Shown: positions 1 through 6,109 of the stretch, piece by piece
How the letters are laid out: the number at the start of each line of letters is the position of its first letter
How positions within the stretch are numbered: the first letter of the stretch is position 1
Assembly (NCBI GenBank): GCA_946887025.1
Contig: CAMPJY010000126.1
Span: forward strand, 1 to 7,367
Direction of reading: 5' to 3'
From: an uncultured Salinimicrobium sp.
GTDB lineage: Bacteria; Bacteroidota; Bacteroidia; Flavobacteriales; Flavobacteriaceae
Length of the DNA stretch: 7,367 bases
Translations under genes and position numbers: made by a program
The notes under the pieces: model-generated
Databases searched by the model: none
What the model was told of the DNA's origin: nothing
The model's input: only the letters and a program-made list of their open reading frames with translations

Positions 1-74
1 TTATTATAGGTTTTTAAAAGGTATTTTGTTAACAGGTTTTTTAGAAATTTTAATGTGGTACGGTCATGGTATAG

Positions 75-100
75 TAGAGACGCAATGCATGGCGTCTCTA
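75..100. repeat. near-perfect 26-nt palindrome, REP-like, overlapping the SDR stop codon
   Basis: The arms TAGAGACGC (75-83) and GCGTCTCTA (92-100) are exact reverse complements. The 8 nt between them contain the self-complementary ATGCAT (85-90), so only the A84/G91 pair breaks a full palindrome. The right arm contains the TAG stop codon (98-100) of the minus-strand dehydrogenase. Neither strand has a convincing U-tract directly after the stem. The plus strand has a five-T run 4 nt downstream, but that run lies inside the coding region of the opposite-strand gene, and the minus strand continues CTATACC. It therefore does not look like a textbook intrinsic terminator for the gene it follows. 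From memory, GAGACGCAA-type palindromes recur in intergenic DNA of Bacteroidota and cyanobacteria. Calling it a dispersed repeat is inference, because only one copy is visible here. Confidence 0.6.
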
Positions 101-976
101 ACCCTTTTTCGCTTTTATCATTGCCTCCAGCACATCCCACATTTCTTCGGGGACCTGTTCCAGCAGATTGAACTGGCCCGCTCCCTTTAGCCATTCGCCT
201 CCATCGATGGTTATTACTTCCCCGTTCACGTAGGCTGAAAAATCCGAAACCAGGTAAGCGGCAAGATTTGCCAACTCCTGATGGTCTCCCACTCGTTTCA
301 GAGGTACTTTTTTGGAAAGATCGAACTTTTCCTTCAGGTCGCCGGGTAATAACCTGTCCCATGCGCCCTGGGTGGGGAAGGGGCCGGGGGCAATGGCATT
401 GGACCGGATCCCGTATTTCGCCCATTCCACAGCAAGGGAACGAGTCATGGCAAGGACTCCTGCCTTGGCAGTTGCGCTGGGAACCACATAGGCGGAACCC
501 GTCCAGGCATAAGTAGTTACGATATTGAGGATGACTTTATTGTGTACTTTGGCGTCTATCCAGTGTTTTCCGAAAGCCAGCGTACAATTCTTGCTCCCTT
601 TCAGTACGATATCTATAATGGTGTCAAAAGCATTGGCACTTAATCGTTCTGTGGGAGAGATGAAATTACCTGCCGCATTATTCAAAAGCACATCGACGCT
701 GCCGAAGCGTTCGAGTGTTTTCTGAAGCATGGCCTCCACTTGGTCATAATGCCGCACATCGCATTGGAGGGGTAGACAGACCCCACCTGTTTTCTGTTCC
801 AGATCGCTGGCAGTATTCTCCAGTTTTTCAAGATTGCGTGAGCTGATTGCCACATTGGCACCCAGTTCCATGAAATAGCGGGTCATGGCCTTGCCTAAGC
901 CGCTGCCTCCACCGGTGACTACTATGGTTTTTCCCTTTAATGCGTCATCGCGCAACATTTTTCTGGTATAGTTCAT
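98..976 (-). CDS. SDR-family 2,4-dienoyl-CoA reductase-like oxidoreductase
   Basis: This is a 292-residue short-chain dehydrogenase/reductase, probably an NADPH-dependent 2,4-dienoyl-CoA reductase acting in cytosolic beta-oxidation of unsaturated acyl-CoAs. The Rossmann glycine motif TGGGSGLG is at residues 21-28. NNAAGNF (99-105) and the following SPTERLS closely match the mitochondrial DECR1 type. The usual SDR YxxxK is absent: the Tyr position is Ser167 (SATAK, Lys171), and an upstream Tyr156 in TTYA sits where DECR1 carries its catalytic Tyr. PGP (197-199) and the C-terminal DGGEWL (258-263) also fit. The C-terminal tail after residue 263 is acidic and helical-looking. Met1 is preferred over Met7 because the preceding residues resemble relatives, though the evidence is weak. 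No Shine-Dalgarno is seen. The gene starts 53 nt after mutB, so it may be cotranscribed or use its own weak promoter (TATATTTA at 998-1005). A peroxisomal-type DECR or another enoyl/ketoacyl reductase is a less likely alternative. Confidence 0.87.
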   Translation of the reverse strand: MNYTRKMLRDDALKGKTIVVTGGGSGLGKAMTRYFMELGANVAISSRNLEKLENTASDLEQKTGGVCLPLQCDVRHYDQVEAMLQKTLERFGSVDVLLNNAAGNFISPTERLSANAFDTIIDIVLKGSKNCTLAFGKHWIDAKVHNKVILNIVTTYAWTGSAYVVPSATAKAGVLAMTRSLAVEWAKYGIRSNAIAPGPFPTQGAWDRLLPGDLKEKFDLSKKVPLKRVGDHQELANLAAYLVSDFSAYVNGEVITIDGGEWLKGAGQFNLLEQVPEEMWDVLEAMIKAKKG

Positions 977-1029
977 TCTGTTCGATCTTGTTTTTTATAA
1001 ATATAGAAAAAAACAGCAGTCCCTTGGTT

Positions 1030-3141
1030 TCACTCATCGATAAGAATCTCCAGCAACTGGATGGCGGCCTCGCTTATTCTGGTGCCTGGCCCAAAAACTG
1101 CTACGGCACCGGCATCAAAAAGATACTGATAATCCTGCGAGGGAATCACTCCTCCAACGATCACCATAATATCCTCTCTGCCGTAATTCCTCAGTTCCTC
1201 GATCACTTGGGGTACCAGCGTTTTATGTCCCGCCGCGAGGGAAGAGACCCCCAGGATGTGTACATCGTTTTCTACGGCTTGTTTGGCAGCTTCTGCAGGG
1301 GTTTGAAATAGAGGGCCTATATCCACATCAAATCCTACATCGGCGTAACCTGTGGCCACAACTTTGGCCCCACGGTCATGCCCATCCTGCCCCATTTTTG
1401 CTATCATGATCCGTGGTCGTCTGCCTTCTTTCTCGGCAAAATAATCGGCCAGTTCCTGGGCTTTTCTAAACGATGGATCTTCCTTGATTTCTCTTGAATA
1501 CACGCCGTTAAAGGATTGAATTTTTGCTTTATACCTGCCGTAAACCTCTTCCAGGGCACTGCTGATCTCTCCCAGGGTGGCTCTGTGTCTGGCAGCTTCT
1601 ATGGCTAAAGCTAACAAATTTCCTTCTTTACTTCGGGCTGCATTGGATAAATTCTTCAGCGAAACACTTACTTTTTCTGAATCTCTTTCAGCCTTGATTT
1701 TTGCCAGCCTTTCCATCTGCTGCTTCCGAACCGTCTGGTTGTCAACCTCCAGGGTCACCAGAGGTTCTTCTTTTTCAAGACGATATTTATTCACCCCGAC
1801 TATGATATCCTGTCCACTGTCTATGCGGGCCTGCTTAACAGCTGCCGCCTCTTCTATTCTCAGTTTCGGGATTCCCGCCTCTATGGCCTTGGTCATTCCT
1901 CCCAGCTCCTCTACCTCTTCAATTAATTTCCAAGCCTTTTCTGCAATTTCATGAGTCAGACTTTCCACATAAAAACTACCTGCCCATGGATCCACCGTTT
2001 TGGTGATCCGGGTTTCCTGCTGCAGGTGCAGCTGCGTATTTCGGGCTATCCTCGCGGAAAAGTCTGTTGGAAGAGCGATTGCCTCATCAAGGGCGTTAGT
2101 ATGGAGGCTTTGGGTCCCTCCAAAAGCTGCTGCTGCTGCCTCTATACAGGTCCTCGCGACATTGTTAAAGGGATCCTGTTCCGTAAGACTCCAGCCACTG
2201 GTCTGACAGTGGGTTCTCAGGGCAAGGGACCTTTCATTCTTTGGGTTGAATTGTTTCACTAGTTTTGCCCATAACATCCGGGCGGCACGCATTTTGGCTA
2301 TTTCTGAAAAATGGTCCATTCCGATCGCCCAGAAGAAAGAAAGCCGTGGGGCAAAACTGTCGATATCCATTCCCGCCTCCAGGCCTTTTCTCAGATATTC
2401 CAACCCGTCCGCCAAGGTGTAAGCCAGTTCAATTTCACTGGTAGCCCCCGCTTCCTGCATGTGGTATCCGGAGATACTGATGCTGTTGAATCGAGGCATG
2501 TTTTTGGAGCTGTATTCAAAAATATCGGAAATAATATTCATGGAAGGGGTTGGGGGATATATGTAAGTATTCCTCACCATAAATTCTTTAAGGATATCAT
2601 TCTGGATAGTCCCTGAAAGCTGTTCTGACTTTACGCCCTGCTCCTCTGCTGCTACAATATAAAAAGCCATGATGGGGAGCACTGCCCCGTTCATGGTCAT
2701 GGATACGGACATCTTTTCCAGGGGGATCTGGTCGAACAGAATTTTCATATCCTCCACAGAATCTATGGCAACCCCTGCTTTCCCAACATCCCCGACCACC
2801 CGTTCATGATCGCTGTCGTAGCCCCGGTGGGTGGGAAGATCGAAGGCTACGGAGAGCCCTTTTTGCCCTGCAGCCAGATTCCTTCTGTAAAACGCATTGC
2901 TTTCCTCCGCCGTGGAAAATCCAGCATACTGCCGGATGGTCCAGGGACGGATTACATACATTGTAGCGTAGGGGCCCCGCAGATAGGGAGGGATTCCCGC
3001 AGCAAATTCTAGATGCTTCAGCTGCGCAGTATCCTTTTTGGAATATGTTGAAAGGTTTTTATCGCAATCGGATGGCTTTCTGCTTTTTTCTTCAGAGAGT
3101 TCCGTTTTTATATTTAAGTGTTGAAGGTCTTTTCTGCTCAT
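1030..3141 (-). CDS. mutB: methylmalonyl-CoA mutase large (catalytic) subunit
   Basis: This is the 703-residue catalytic subunit of adenosylcobalamin-dependent methylmalonyl-CoA mutase, which interconverts (R)-methylmalonyl-CoA and succinyl-CoA in the cytosol. The TIM-barrel substrate domain spans roughly residues 45-500. It carries RGPYATMY (55-62), [10 protein letters not shown] (65-74) with Tyr72 equivalent to the Propionibacterium active-site Tyr89, Arg190 before NTYIYPP, and [10 protein letters not shown] with His227 equivalent to the active-site His244. The cobalamin domain (about 570-703) has the base-off motif DGHDRG (586-591), where His588 is the predicted lower-axial cobalt ligand, plus GVSSLAAGH and GGVIP (663-667). 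Length is normal for the family. The first 45 residues are a charged, variable lead-in, and Met1 gives the expected MSRKDL-type start. It begins 7 nt after the mutA stop, which fits translational coupling to its partner subunit. No methylmalonyl-CoA epimerase, propionyl-CoA carboxylase or MeaB chaperone gene is in the window. Some annotation schemes name this gene scpA. Confidence 0.98.
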   Translation of the reverse strand: MSRKDLQHLNIKTELSEEKSRKPSDCDKNLSTYSKKDTAQLKHLEFAAGIPPYLRGPYATMYVIRPWTIRQYAGFSTAEESNAFYRRNLAAGQKGLSVAFDLPTHRGYDSDHERVVGDVGKAGVAIDSVEDMKILFDQIPLEKMSVSMTMNGAVLPIMAFYIVAAEEQGVKSEQLSGTIQNDILKEFMVRNTYIYPPTPSMNIISDIFEYSSKNMPRFNSISISGYHMQEAGATSEIELAYTLADGLEYLRKGLEAGMDIDSFAPRLSFFWAIGMDHFSEIAKMRAARMLWAKLVKQFNPKNERSLALRTHCQTSGWSLTEQDPFNNVARTCIEAAAAAFGGTQSLHTNALDEAIALPTDFSARIARNTQLHLQQETRITKTVDPWAGSFYVESLTHEIAEKAWKLIEEVEELGGMTKAIEAGIPKLRIEEAAAVKQARIDSGQDIIVGVNKYRLEKEEPLVTLEVDNQTVRKQQMERLAKIKAERDSEKVSVSLKNLSNAARSKEGNLLALAIEAARHRATLGEISSALEEVYGRYKAKIQSFNGVYSREIKEDPSFRKAQELADYFAEKEGRRPRIMIAKMGQDGHDRGAKVVATGYADVGFDVDIGPLFQTPAEAAKQAVENDVHILGVSSLAAGHKTLVPQVIEELRNYGREDIMVIVGGVIPSQDYQYLFDAGAVAVFGPGTRISEAAIQLLEILIDE

Positions 3142-3148
3142 AATGCGC

Positions 3149-4531
3149 TTATTGATCTTCGTTTTTTAGTCTTTCCTGTTCCAGGTCCTCTGCCAGTCGC
3201 CGCTCCAATATTGGCTGCAGCAGGGTTTTCCTGATCTTCTTTTTCAGAAATGGGTACAGCTCTATCTCCTCCTTCATCCGGTCCTGGGGATTGGTAAATT
3301 TGCTGGTACCCACCAGTACCGTCTCTCCAGCATTGAACTCCTCCAGCTCTTTCTTTGCAGATTCCGCTATTTTCTTCTGGATCACCCCTTCTTTCAGCTG
3401 TTTCAGAAAACCGCCTCCCTTTTCAATTTCCTTGAAAATGGCCAATGCCTTTTCTGCAAACTGTTCTGTCAGACTTTCTAAATAATAACTGCCTTCCGCC
3501 GGATTGGCAACCTTTTCGAAGTAGCTCTCGTGCTTGAGGATCAGCAACTGATTTCTTGCTATCCGGGAGCCGAATTCATTGCTCTTGTGGTATAGCACAT
3601 CATAGGATAGGTTGCAGATGCTGTCGGCTCCCCCCAGGATCGCACTCATACATTCTGTAGTGGTCCGAAGCAGATTCACATTGTAATCGTATAGAGTTTT
3701 GTTCCTTTTAGAAGGTGTTGCCAGAATGTGGCATTTAATATTAAAACCGTATTCCTTTGCCAGCACTTCATACAACTGACGCAGGGCCCGGATCTTGGCT
3801 ATTTCAAAGAAGTAATTGGGACCTACGGAAACCTGGAATACCACGGGCAGCTCCTTTGCCTTCGAAAATTGCCCTTCCTGGTCAAGATGGTTGAAATATT
3901 CATTGACATGTGCCAGGGAATAGGCCAGCTGCTGGGGTATATTGGCGCCGGCATTCTGGTATAGGGCCGAGTTCACACTTAATACAGATGAAAATTCTTT
4001 TGTAGTAAGTATCTTGTCCAGTAAGGCGTGATCCTCTTTAAGATTGTGAAACCAGTTTCCCGTCCTTGCAAGTTTTCCGATTATATCAGTGAGCAAATAA
4101 ACTTCCTGCTTCCTATGGGAAAAAAAATCAGAAACCTTCGAAGTAAAGCCTTCAGAAAGAAACTTGCAGTCAAGATAAACTGGGATTTCTAATGGAATTT
4201 CAGTGAAAAGGACCTGCAGGTCTACCTCTTCTTCAGGTAAAATGAACCAAAGGCTTTCAGCACCTTTTGACAGCAGCTTTCTGGCTGCCGCATTGGTCTT
4301 TTCAGCTGAAGAGACATATAACTGTTCACAGATATTCCAGCCGCAGGGCAGCTCCAGGTTTGCGGATGCCGGGGCTTCCTCAGGATGATAAAAAGGTTTT
4401 ACATCTATACCATCCCCTGATTTCCAGATGAGGGTCTTATTATAATCGGCTCCGTTTAAGTCAAACTGGATCTTTTGTTTCCATTGCCTGGCTGAAACCT
4501 TGTCAAATTCATTGAACAGACCGCTACTCAT
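3149..4531 (-). CDS. mutA: methylmalonyl-CoA mutase small subunit, short form
   Basis: This is a 460-residue non-catalytic subunit predicted to pair with MutB as a heterodimer. The N-terminus ([18 protein letters not shown], residues 20-37) and the barrel segment [17 protein letters not shown] (322-338), followed by [21 protein letters not shown] (342-362), align by eye with the homologous [18 protein letters not shown] and [20 protein letters not shown] parts of MutB. The DxHxxG cobalamin motif is absent. The protein ends in a charged helix near residue 460, whereas classical MutA proteins of about 620-640 residues keep a degenerate C-terminal cobalamin-like domain. Because the frame ends cleanly just before mutB, this appears to be a natural short form and not a frameshift. 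The MutB catalytic His is also lost: the equivalent region reads [12 protein letters not shown]. The gene starts 37 nt after the ftsB-like gene, with no Shine-Dalgarno, in an A-rich context. Confidence 0.95.
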   Translation of the reverse strand: MSSGLFNEFDKVSARQWKQKIQFDLNGADYNKTLIWKSGDGIDVKPFYHPEEAPASANLELPCGWNICEQLYVSSAEKTNAAARKLLSKGAESLWFILPEEEVDLQVLFTEIPLEIPVYLDCKFLSEGFTSKVSDFFSHRKQEVYLLTDIIGKLARTGNWFHNLKEDHALLDKILTTKEFSSVLSVNSALYQNAGANIPQQLAYSLAHVNEYFNHLDQEGQFSKAKELPVVFQVSVGPNYFFEIAKIRALRQLYEVLAKEYGFNIKCHILATPSKRNKTLYDYNVNLLRTTTECMSAILGGADSICNLSYDVLYHKSNEFGSRIARNQLLILKHESYFEKVANPAEGSYYLESLTEQFAEKALAIFKEIEKGGGFLKQLKEGVIQKKIAESAKKELEEFNAGETVLVGTSKFTNPQDRMKEEIELYPFLKKKIRKTLLQPILERRLAEDLEQERLKNEDQ

Positions 4532-4568
4532 TTTTTGTTGATTTAGGTTGAGGGCGGAATCTCCAGAG

Positions 4569-4883
4569 TTATTGAAGACTGTCGCCGTATTCGATAATGT
4601 AGATCTCCTCGTTTTCCCGTTTCATGAAATATTCCTGTCGGGCAAAACTTTCAAGTTCAAGAGAATCGTTTAGTTGTTCCATGATGGCTTTATCCGTATT
4701 GATCTGGTCCAGATAATACTTCTTGTTCTTTTCCAGTTCCTGGACCTCTGCATTCAGTTCCCTGTGGATCAGCCAGGAATTGCTGTCAAGGAAGAGCATC
4801 CAGATGATGAAGCCACTTAGCACGAGCAGATATTTGTTGCTCGCGATACGGAACCATTTTTTATTGCGAAGTTTCTTCAGCAT
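4569..4883 (-). CDS. FtsB/DivIC-family septum formation initiator
   Basis: This is a small bitopic inner-membrane protein of 104 residues, typical for the family. It has a short, very basic cytoplasmic N-terminus (residues 1-17), one hydrophobic transmembrane segment (about 18-33), then a periplasmic charged helix (about 37-75) with heptad-like spacing of L, I and M that suggests a coiled coil. After this comes the family signature ESFARQEYFMKRENEEIYII (78-97), close to the FAR-KY-MKK-NE pattern of DivIC/FtsB proteins. Family members bind FtsL-type and FtsQ/DivIB-type partners and help activate septal peptidoglycan synthesis. The gene sits 19 nt after udk and 37 nt before mutA, so it is probably cotranscribed with both. 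FtsB versus DivIC naming cannot be settled from sequence alone, so no symbol is given. Confidence 0.9.
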   Translation of the reverse strand: MLKKLRNKKWFRIASNKYLLVLSGFIIWMLFLDSNSWLIHRELNAEVQELEKNKKYYLDQINTDKAIMEQLNDSLELESFARQEYFMKRENEEIYIIEYGDSLQ

Positions 4884-4902
4884 AGGTGTGAAAGATACAA
4901 AA

Positions 4903-5511
4903 TTACACTAAACGATGTCTAATGATTGTCTGGACAATATCGACAGCCACCGTGTTATATTTATTGTTGGGGATTATAATATCGGCAAACTCCTTCGTGG
5001 GCTCTATAAACTGCTGATGCATTGGCTTAAGCGTGGTCTGGTATCTGGTTAAAACTTCATCAAGGTCCCGCCCCCTTTCCGAGATATCCCGCTTTAATCG
5101 ACGTATCAGGCGTTCATCACTATCGGCATGAACAAAAATTTTGATATCAAACATATCCCTGATATCCGGATGGGTGAGAATAAGAATGCCCTCCACGATC
5201 ATCACCTTCTGCGGGTGAATGGTGACGGTTTCCCCGGTCCTGTTGTGTTGCACAAAAGAATACACTGGCTGTTCGATGGTATTTCCCTTTTTCAGCTCCT
5301 TCAGGTGGGAGACCAGCAGATCGAAATCAATGGATTTTGGATGGTCAAAATTAATCTTGGTCCGTTGTTCATAGGTTAGGTGACTGGTGTCCTGGTAATA
5401 GGAATCCTGTGAGATTACATCTACTTCATCGTTCTGAAGCTCTTGAATGATCTGGTTTACAACTGTTGTTTTCCCACTTCCGGTCCCTCCGGCAATACCT
5501 ATAATGAGCAT
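4903..5511 (-). CDS. udk: uridine kinase (uridine/cytidine kinase)
   Basis: This 202-residue cytosolic enzyme phosphorylates uridine and cytidine to UMP and CMP in pyrimidine salvage. The P-loop GGTGSGKTT is at residues 8-16, right after the first beta strand as expected. DSYY (36-39), NFDHP (54-58), QPVYSF (81-86), the Walker B-like MIVEGIL (104-110) and the lid segment RRLKRDISERGRD (137-149) are all characteristic of the uridine kinase/phosphoribulokinase superfamily. The in-frame ORF extends upstream to an ATG at 5563-5565, adding 18 residues. I reject that start because the family begins MxIIGIAGGTGSGKTT, and because the extension overlaps the TACCTTTG promoter-like element. The start at 5509-5511 gives the normal family length. 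The gene leads a tight run with the ftsB-like gene and mutAB. Confidence 0.96.
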   Translation of the reverse strand: MLIIGIAGGTGSGKTTVVNQIIQELQNDEVDVISQDSYYQDTSHLTYEQRTKINFDHPKSIDFDLLVSHLKELKKGNTIEQPVYSFVQHNRTGETVTIHPQKVMIVEGILILTHPDIRDMFDIKIFVHADSDERLIRRLKRDISERGRDLDEVLTRYQTTLKPMHQQFIEPTKEFADIIIPNNKYNTVAVDIVQTIIRHRLV

Positions 5512-5526
5512 ATTTCTAATTTTTTG

Positions 5527-5534
5527 CAAAGGTA
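5527..5534 (-). promoter_or_regulatory. candidate Bacteroidota -7 promoter element for udk
   Basis: On the minus strand the sequence reads TACCTTTG, a perfect match to the Bacteroidota -7 consensus TAnnTTTG. It lies 15 nt upstream of the chosen udk ATG, leaving room for a short leader. No clear -33 TTG occurs at the usual spacing of about 19-20 nt. The nearest TTTG is 28 nt upstream (5563-5566), so the promoter is supported only by its -7 part. It would drive udk and probably the ftsB-like gene, mutA and mutB behind it. Confidence 0.55.
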
Positions 5535-5560
5535 AGTAATAGAGGGGGGAAATTTTAAAT

Positions 5561-5583
5561 TCCAAATTCGAAAATCCAAATTC
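5561..5583. repeat. short direct repeat TCCAAATTC x2, 14-nt period
   Basis: The 9-nt word TCCAAATTC occurs at 5561-5569 and again at 5575-5583, separated by GAAAA. The repeat sits between the end of the cytochrome gene and the udk -7 element, about 27-50 nt upstream of the latter. It could be an operator or UP-like region, or simply a remnant of the AATTTGGAATTTGG-type low-complexity tracts common in flavobacterial intergenic DNA. No function can be assigned from the sequence. Confidence 0.4.
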
Positions 5584-5607
5584 CGAAAGTTCCCTGGAAT
5601 ATACCCA

Positions 5608-5628
5608 AACAGGTCTCCGAGAACTGTT
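5608..5628 (-). terminator. hairpin over the cytochrome stop codon, possible weak terminator
   Basis: In the minus-strand transcript, AACAG (5624-5628) pairs with CTGTT (5608-5612), and after one T/C mismatch TCT pairs with AGA around a CGG loop. This gives eight base pairs with one mismatch and a 3-nt loop. The stem begins inside the TAA stop of the cytochrome gene. The sequence that follows (TGGGTATATT) has no U-tract, so it may stabilise the 3' end or act as a weak or factor-dependent stop and not as a classical intrinsic terminator. Confidence 0.35.
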
Positions 5629-6109
5629 AGGTCTGTTCCTTGATCTCCGCTACTTCCTCCAGCGTCACCGAAGGTTCGATATTATTATCCCAGGCGGTGA
5701 AGATGTAATTCATCACATCTGCGATTTCCTGGTCTGTGAGCCCCAGGTCAGTCATGACGCTGTTGTATTCCTCTCCATTAACTTCAATGGGACCTTTTAA
5801 GCCATGTTTCACCGCGCTGATAGAAGCTTTTCTTTTATCTTTTAACCAGTCTGAATTGTTCAAAGGAGGGAAGGCATTGGCAATTCCCTGTCCCGAGCCT
5901 AAATGGCAGGTGGCGCAGAAATTGTTATAGATCTTCGCGCCCCTGTTGATGCTTTCTTCAACTTCCGGGGAATGCTCAGGAGCGGCAGAAGAAGTGGAGG
6001 TGTTTTCCGAAGCGGAAGGAAACAGCTCCTCAAGACTTTCCTTTTCCTTTGTGTCCGACTTACAGCTAATAATGAATATGCTGAGAATGAGAATTAACAG
6101 CTTTCTCAT
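5627..6109 (-). CDS. lipoprotein mono-heme c-type cytochrome
   Basis: This 160-residue exported electron-transfer protein has a basic N-terminus and hydrophobic stretch (residues 3-15) ending in a lipobox IISC with Cys16, indicating lipidation. A low-complexity Ser/Thr/Glu/Pro tether (about 17-50) precedes a compact class I-like cytochrome c domain (about 53-140). The heme-binding motif is CATCH (65-69), with His69 as one axial ligand. The downstream PPL (81-83) and Met119 in NSVMTDLG are the likely remaining class features, Met119 being the candidate sixth ligand. There is a single CXXCH, so one heme. The ATG overlaps the stop of the upstream PQQ-type dehydrogenase in an ATGA arrangement, implying translational coupling and a role as its electron acceptor. 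AAGGA directly abuts the ATG, too close for a normal ribosome-binding site. The alternative is a general respiratory cytochrome c that happens to share the operon. Confidence 0.92.
   Translation of the reverse strand: MRKLLILILSIFIISCKSDTKEKESLEELFPSASENTSTSSAAPEHSPEVEESINRGAKIYNNFCATCHLGSGQGIANAFPPLNNSDWLKDKRKASISAVKHGLKGPIEVNGEEYNSVMTDLGLTDQEIADVMNYIFTAWDNNIEPSVTLEEVAEIKEQT

Noticed and set aside
75..110. Intrinsic terminator on the plus strand (stem at 75-100 followed by a short T run)
   Set aside because: The T run is only five bases, starts 4 nt after the stem, and lies inside the coding region of the opposite-strand gene. No plus-strand gene is visible upstream in this window.
998..1005. 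TATATTTA on the minus strand as a promoter for the SDR gene
   Set aside because: The last base mismatches TAnnTTTG, there is no -33 element at a suitable distance, and such strings are common in AT-rich gaps.
940..1311. Plus-strand open frame of 123 codons spanning the mutB/SDR junction
   Set aside because: It overlaps both genes antisense, has no recognisable domain, and shows no promoter or ribosome-binding signal of its own.
1577..1954. Plus-strand open frame of 125 codons inside mutB
   Set aside because: It lies fully antisense to a confidently assigned gene. Its composition is a Ser/Leu-rich mirror of MutB codons, with no recognisable domain.
4890..4897. TATCTTTC on the minus strand, near the -7 consensus, before the ftsB-like gene
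   Set aside because: It lies only 6 nt from the ATG, has the wrong last base and sits in a 19-nt gap, so a functional promoter is unlikely.
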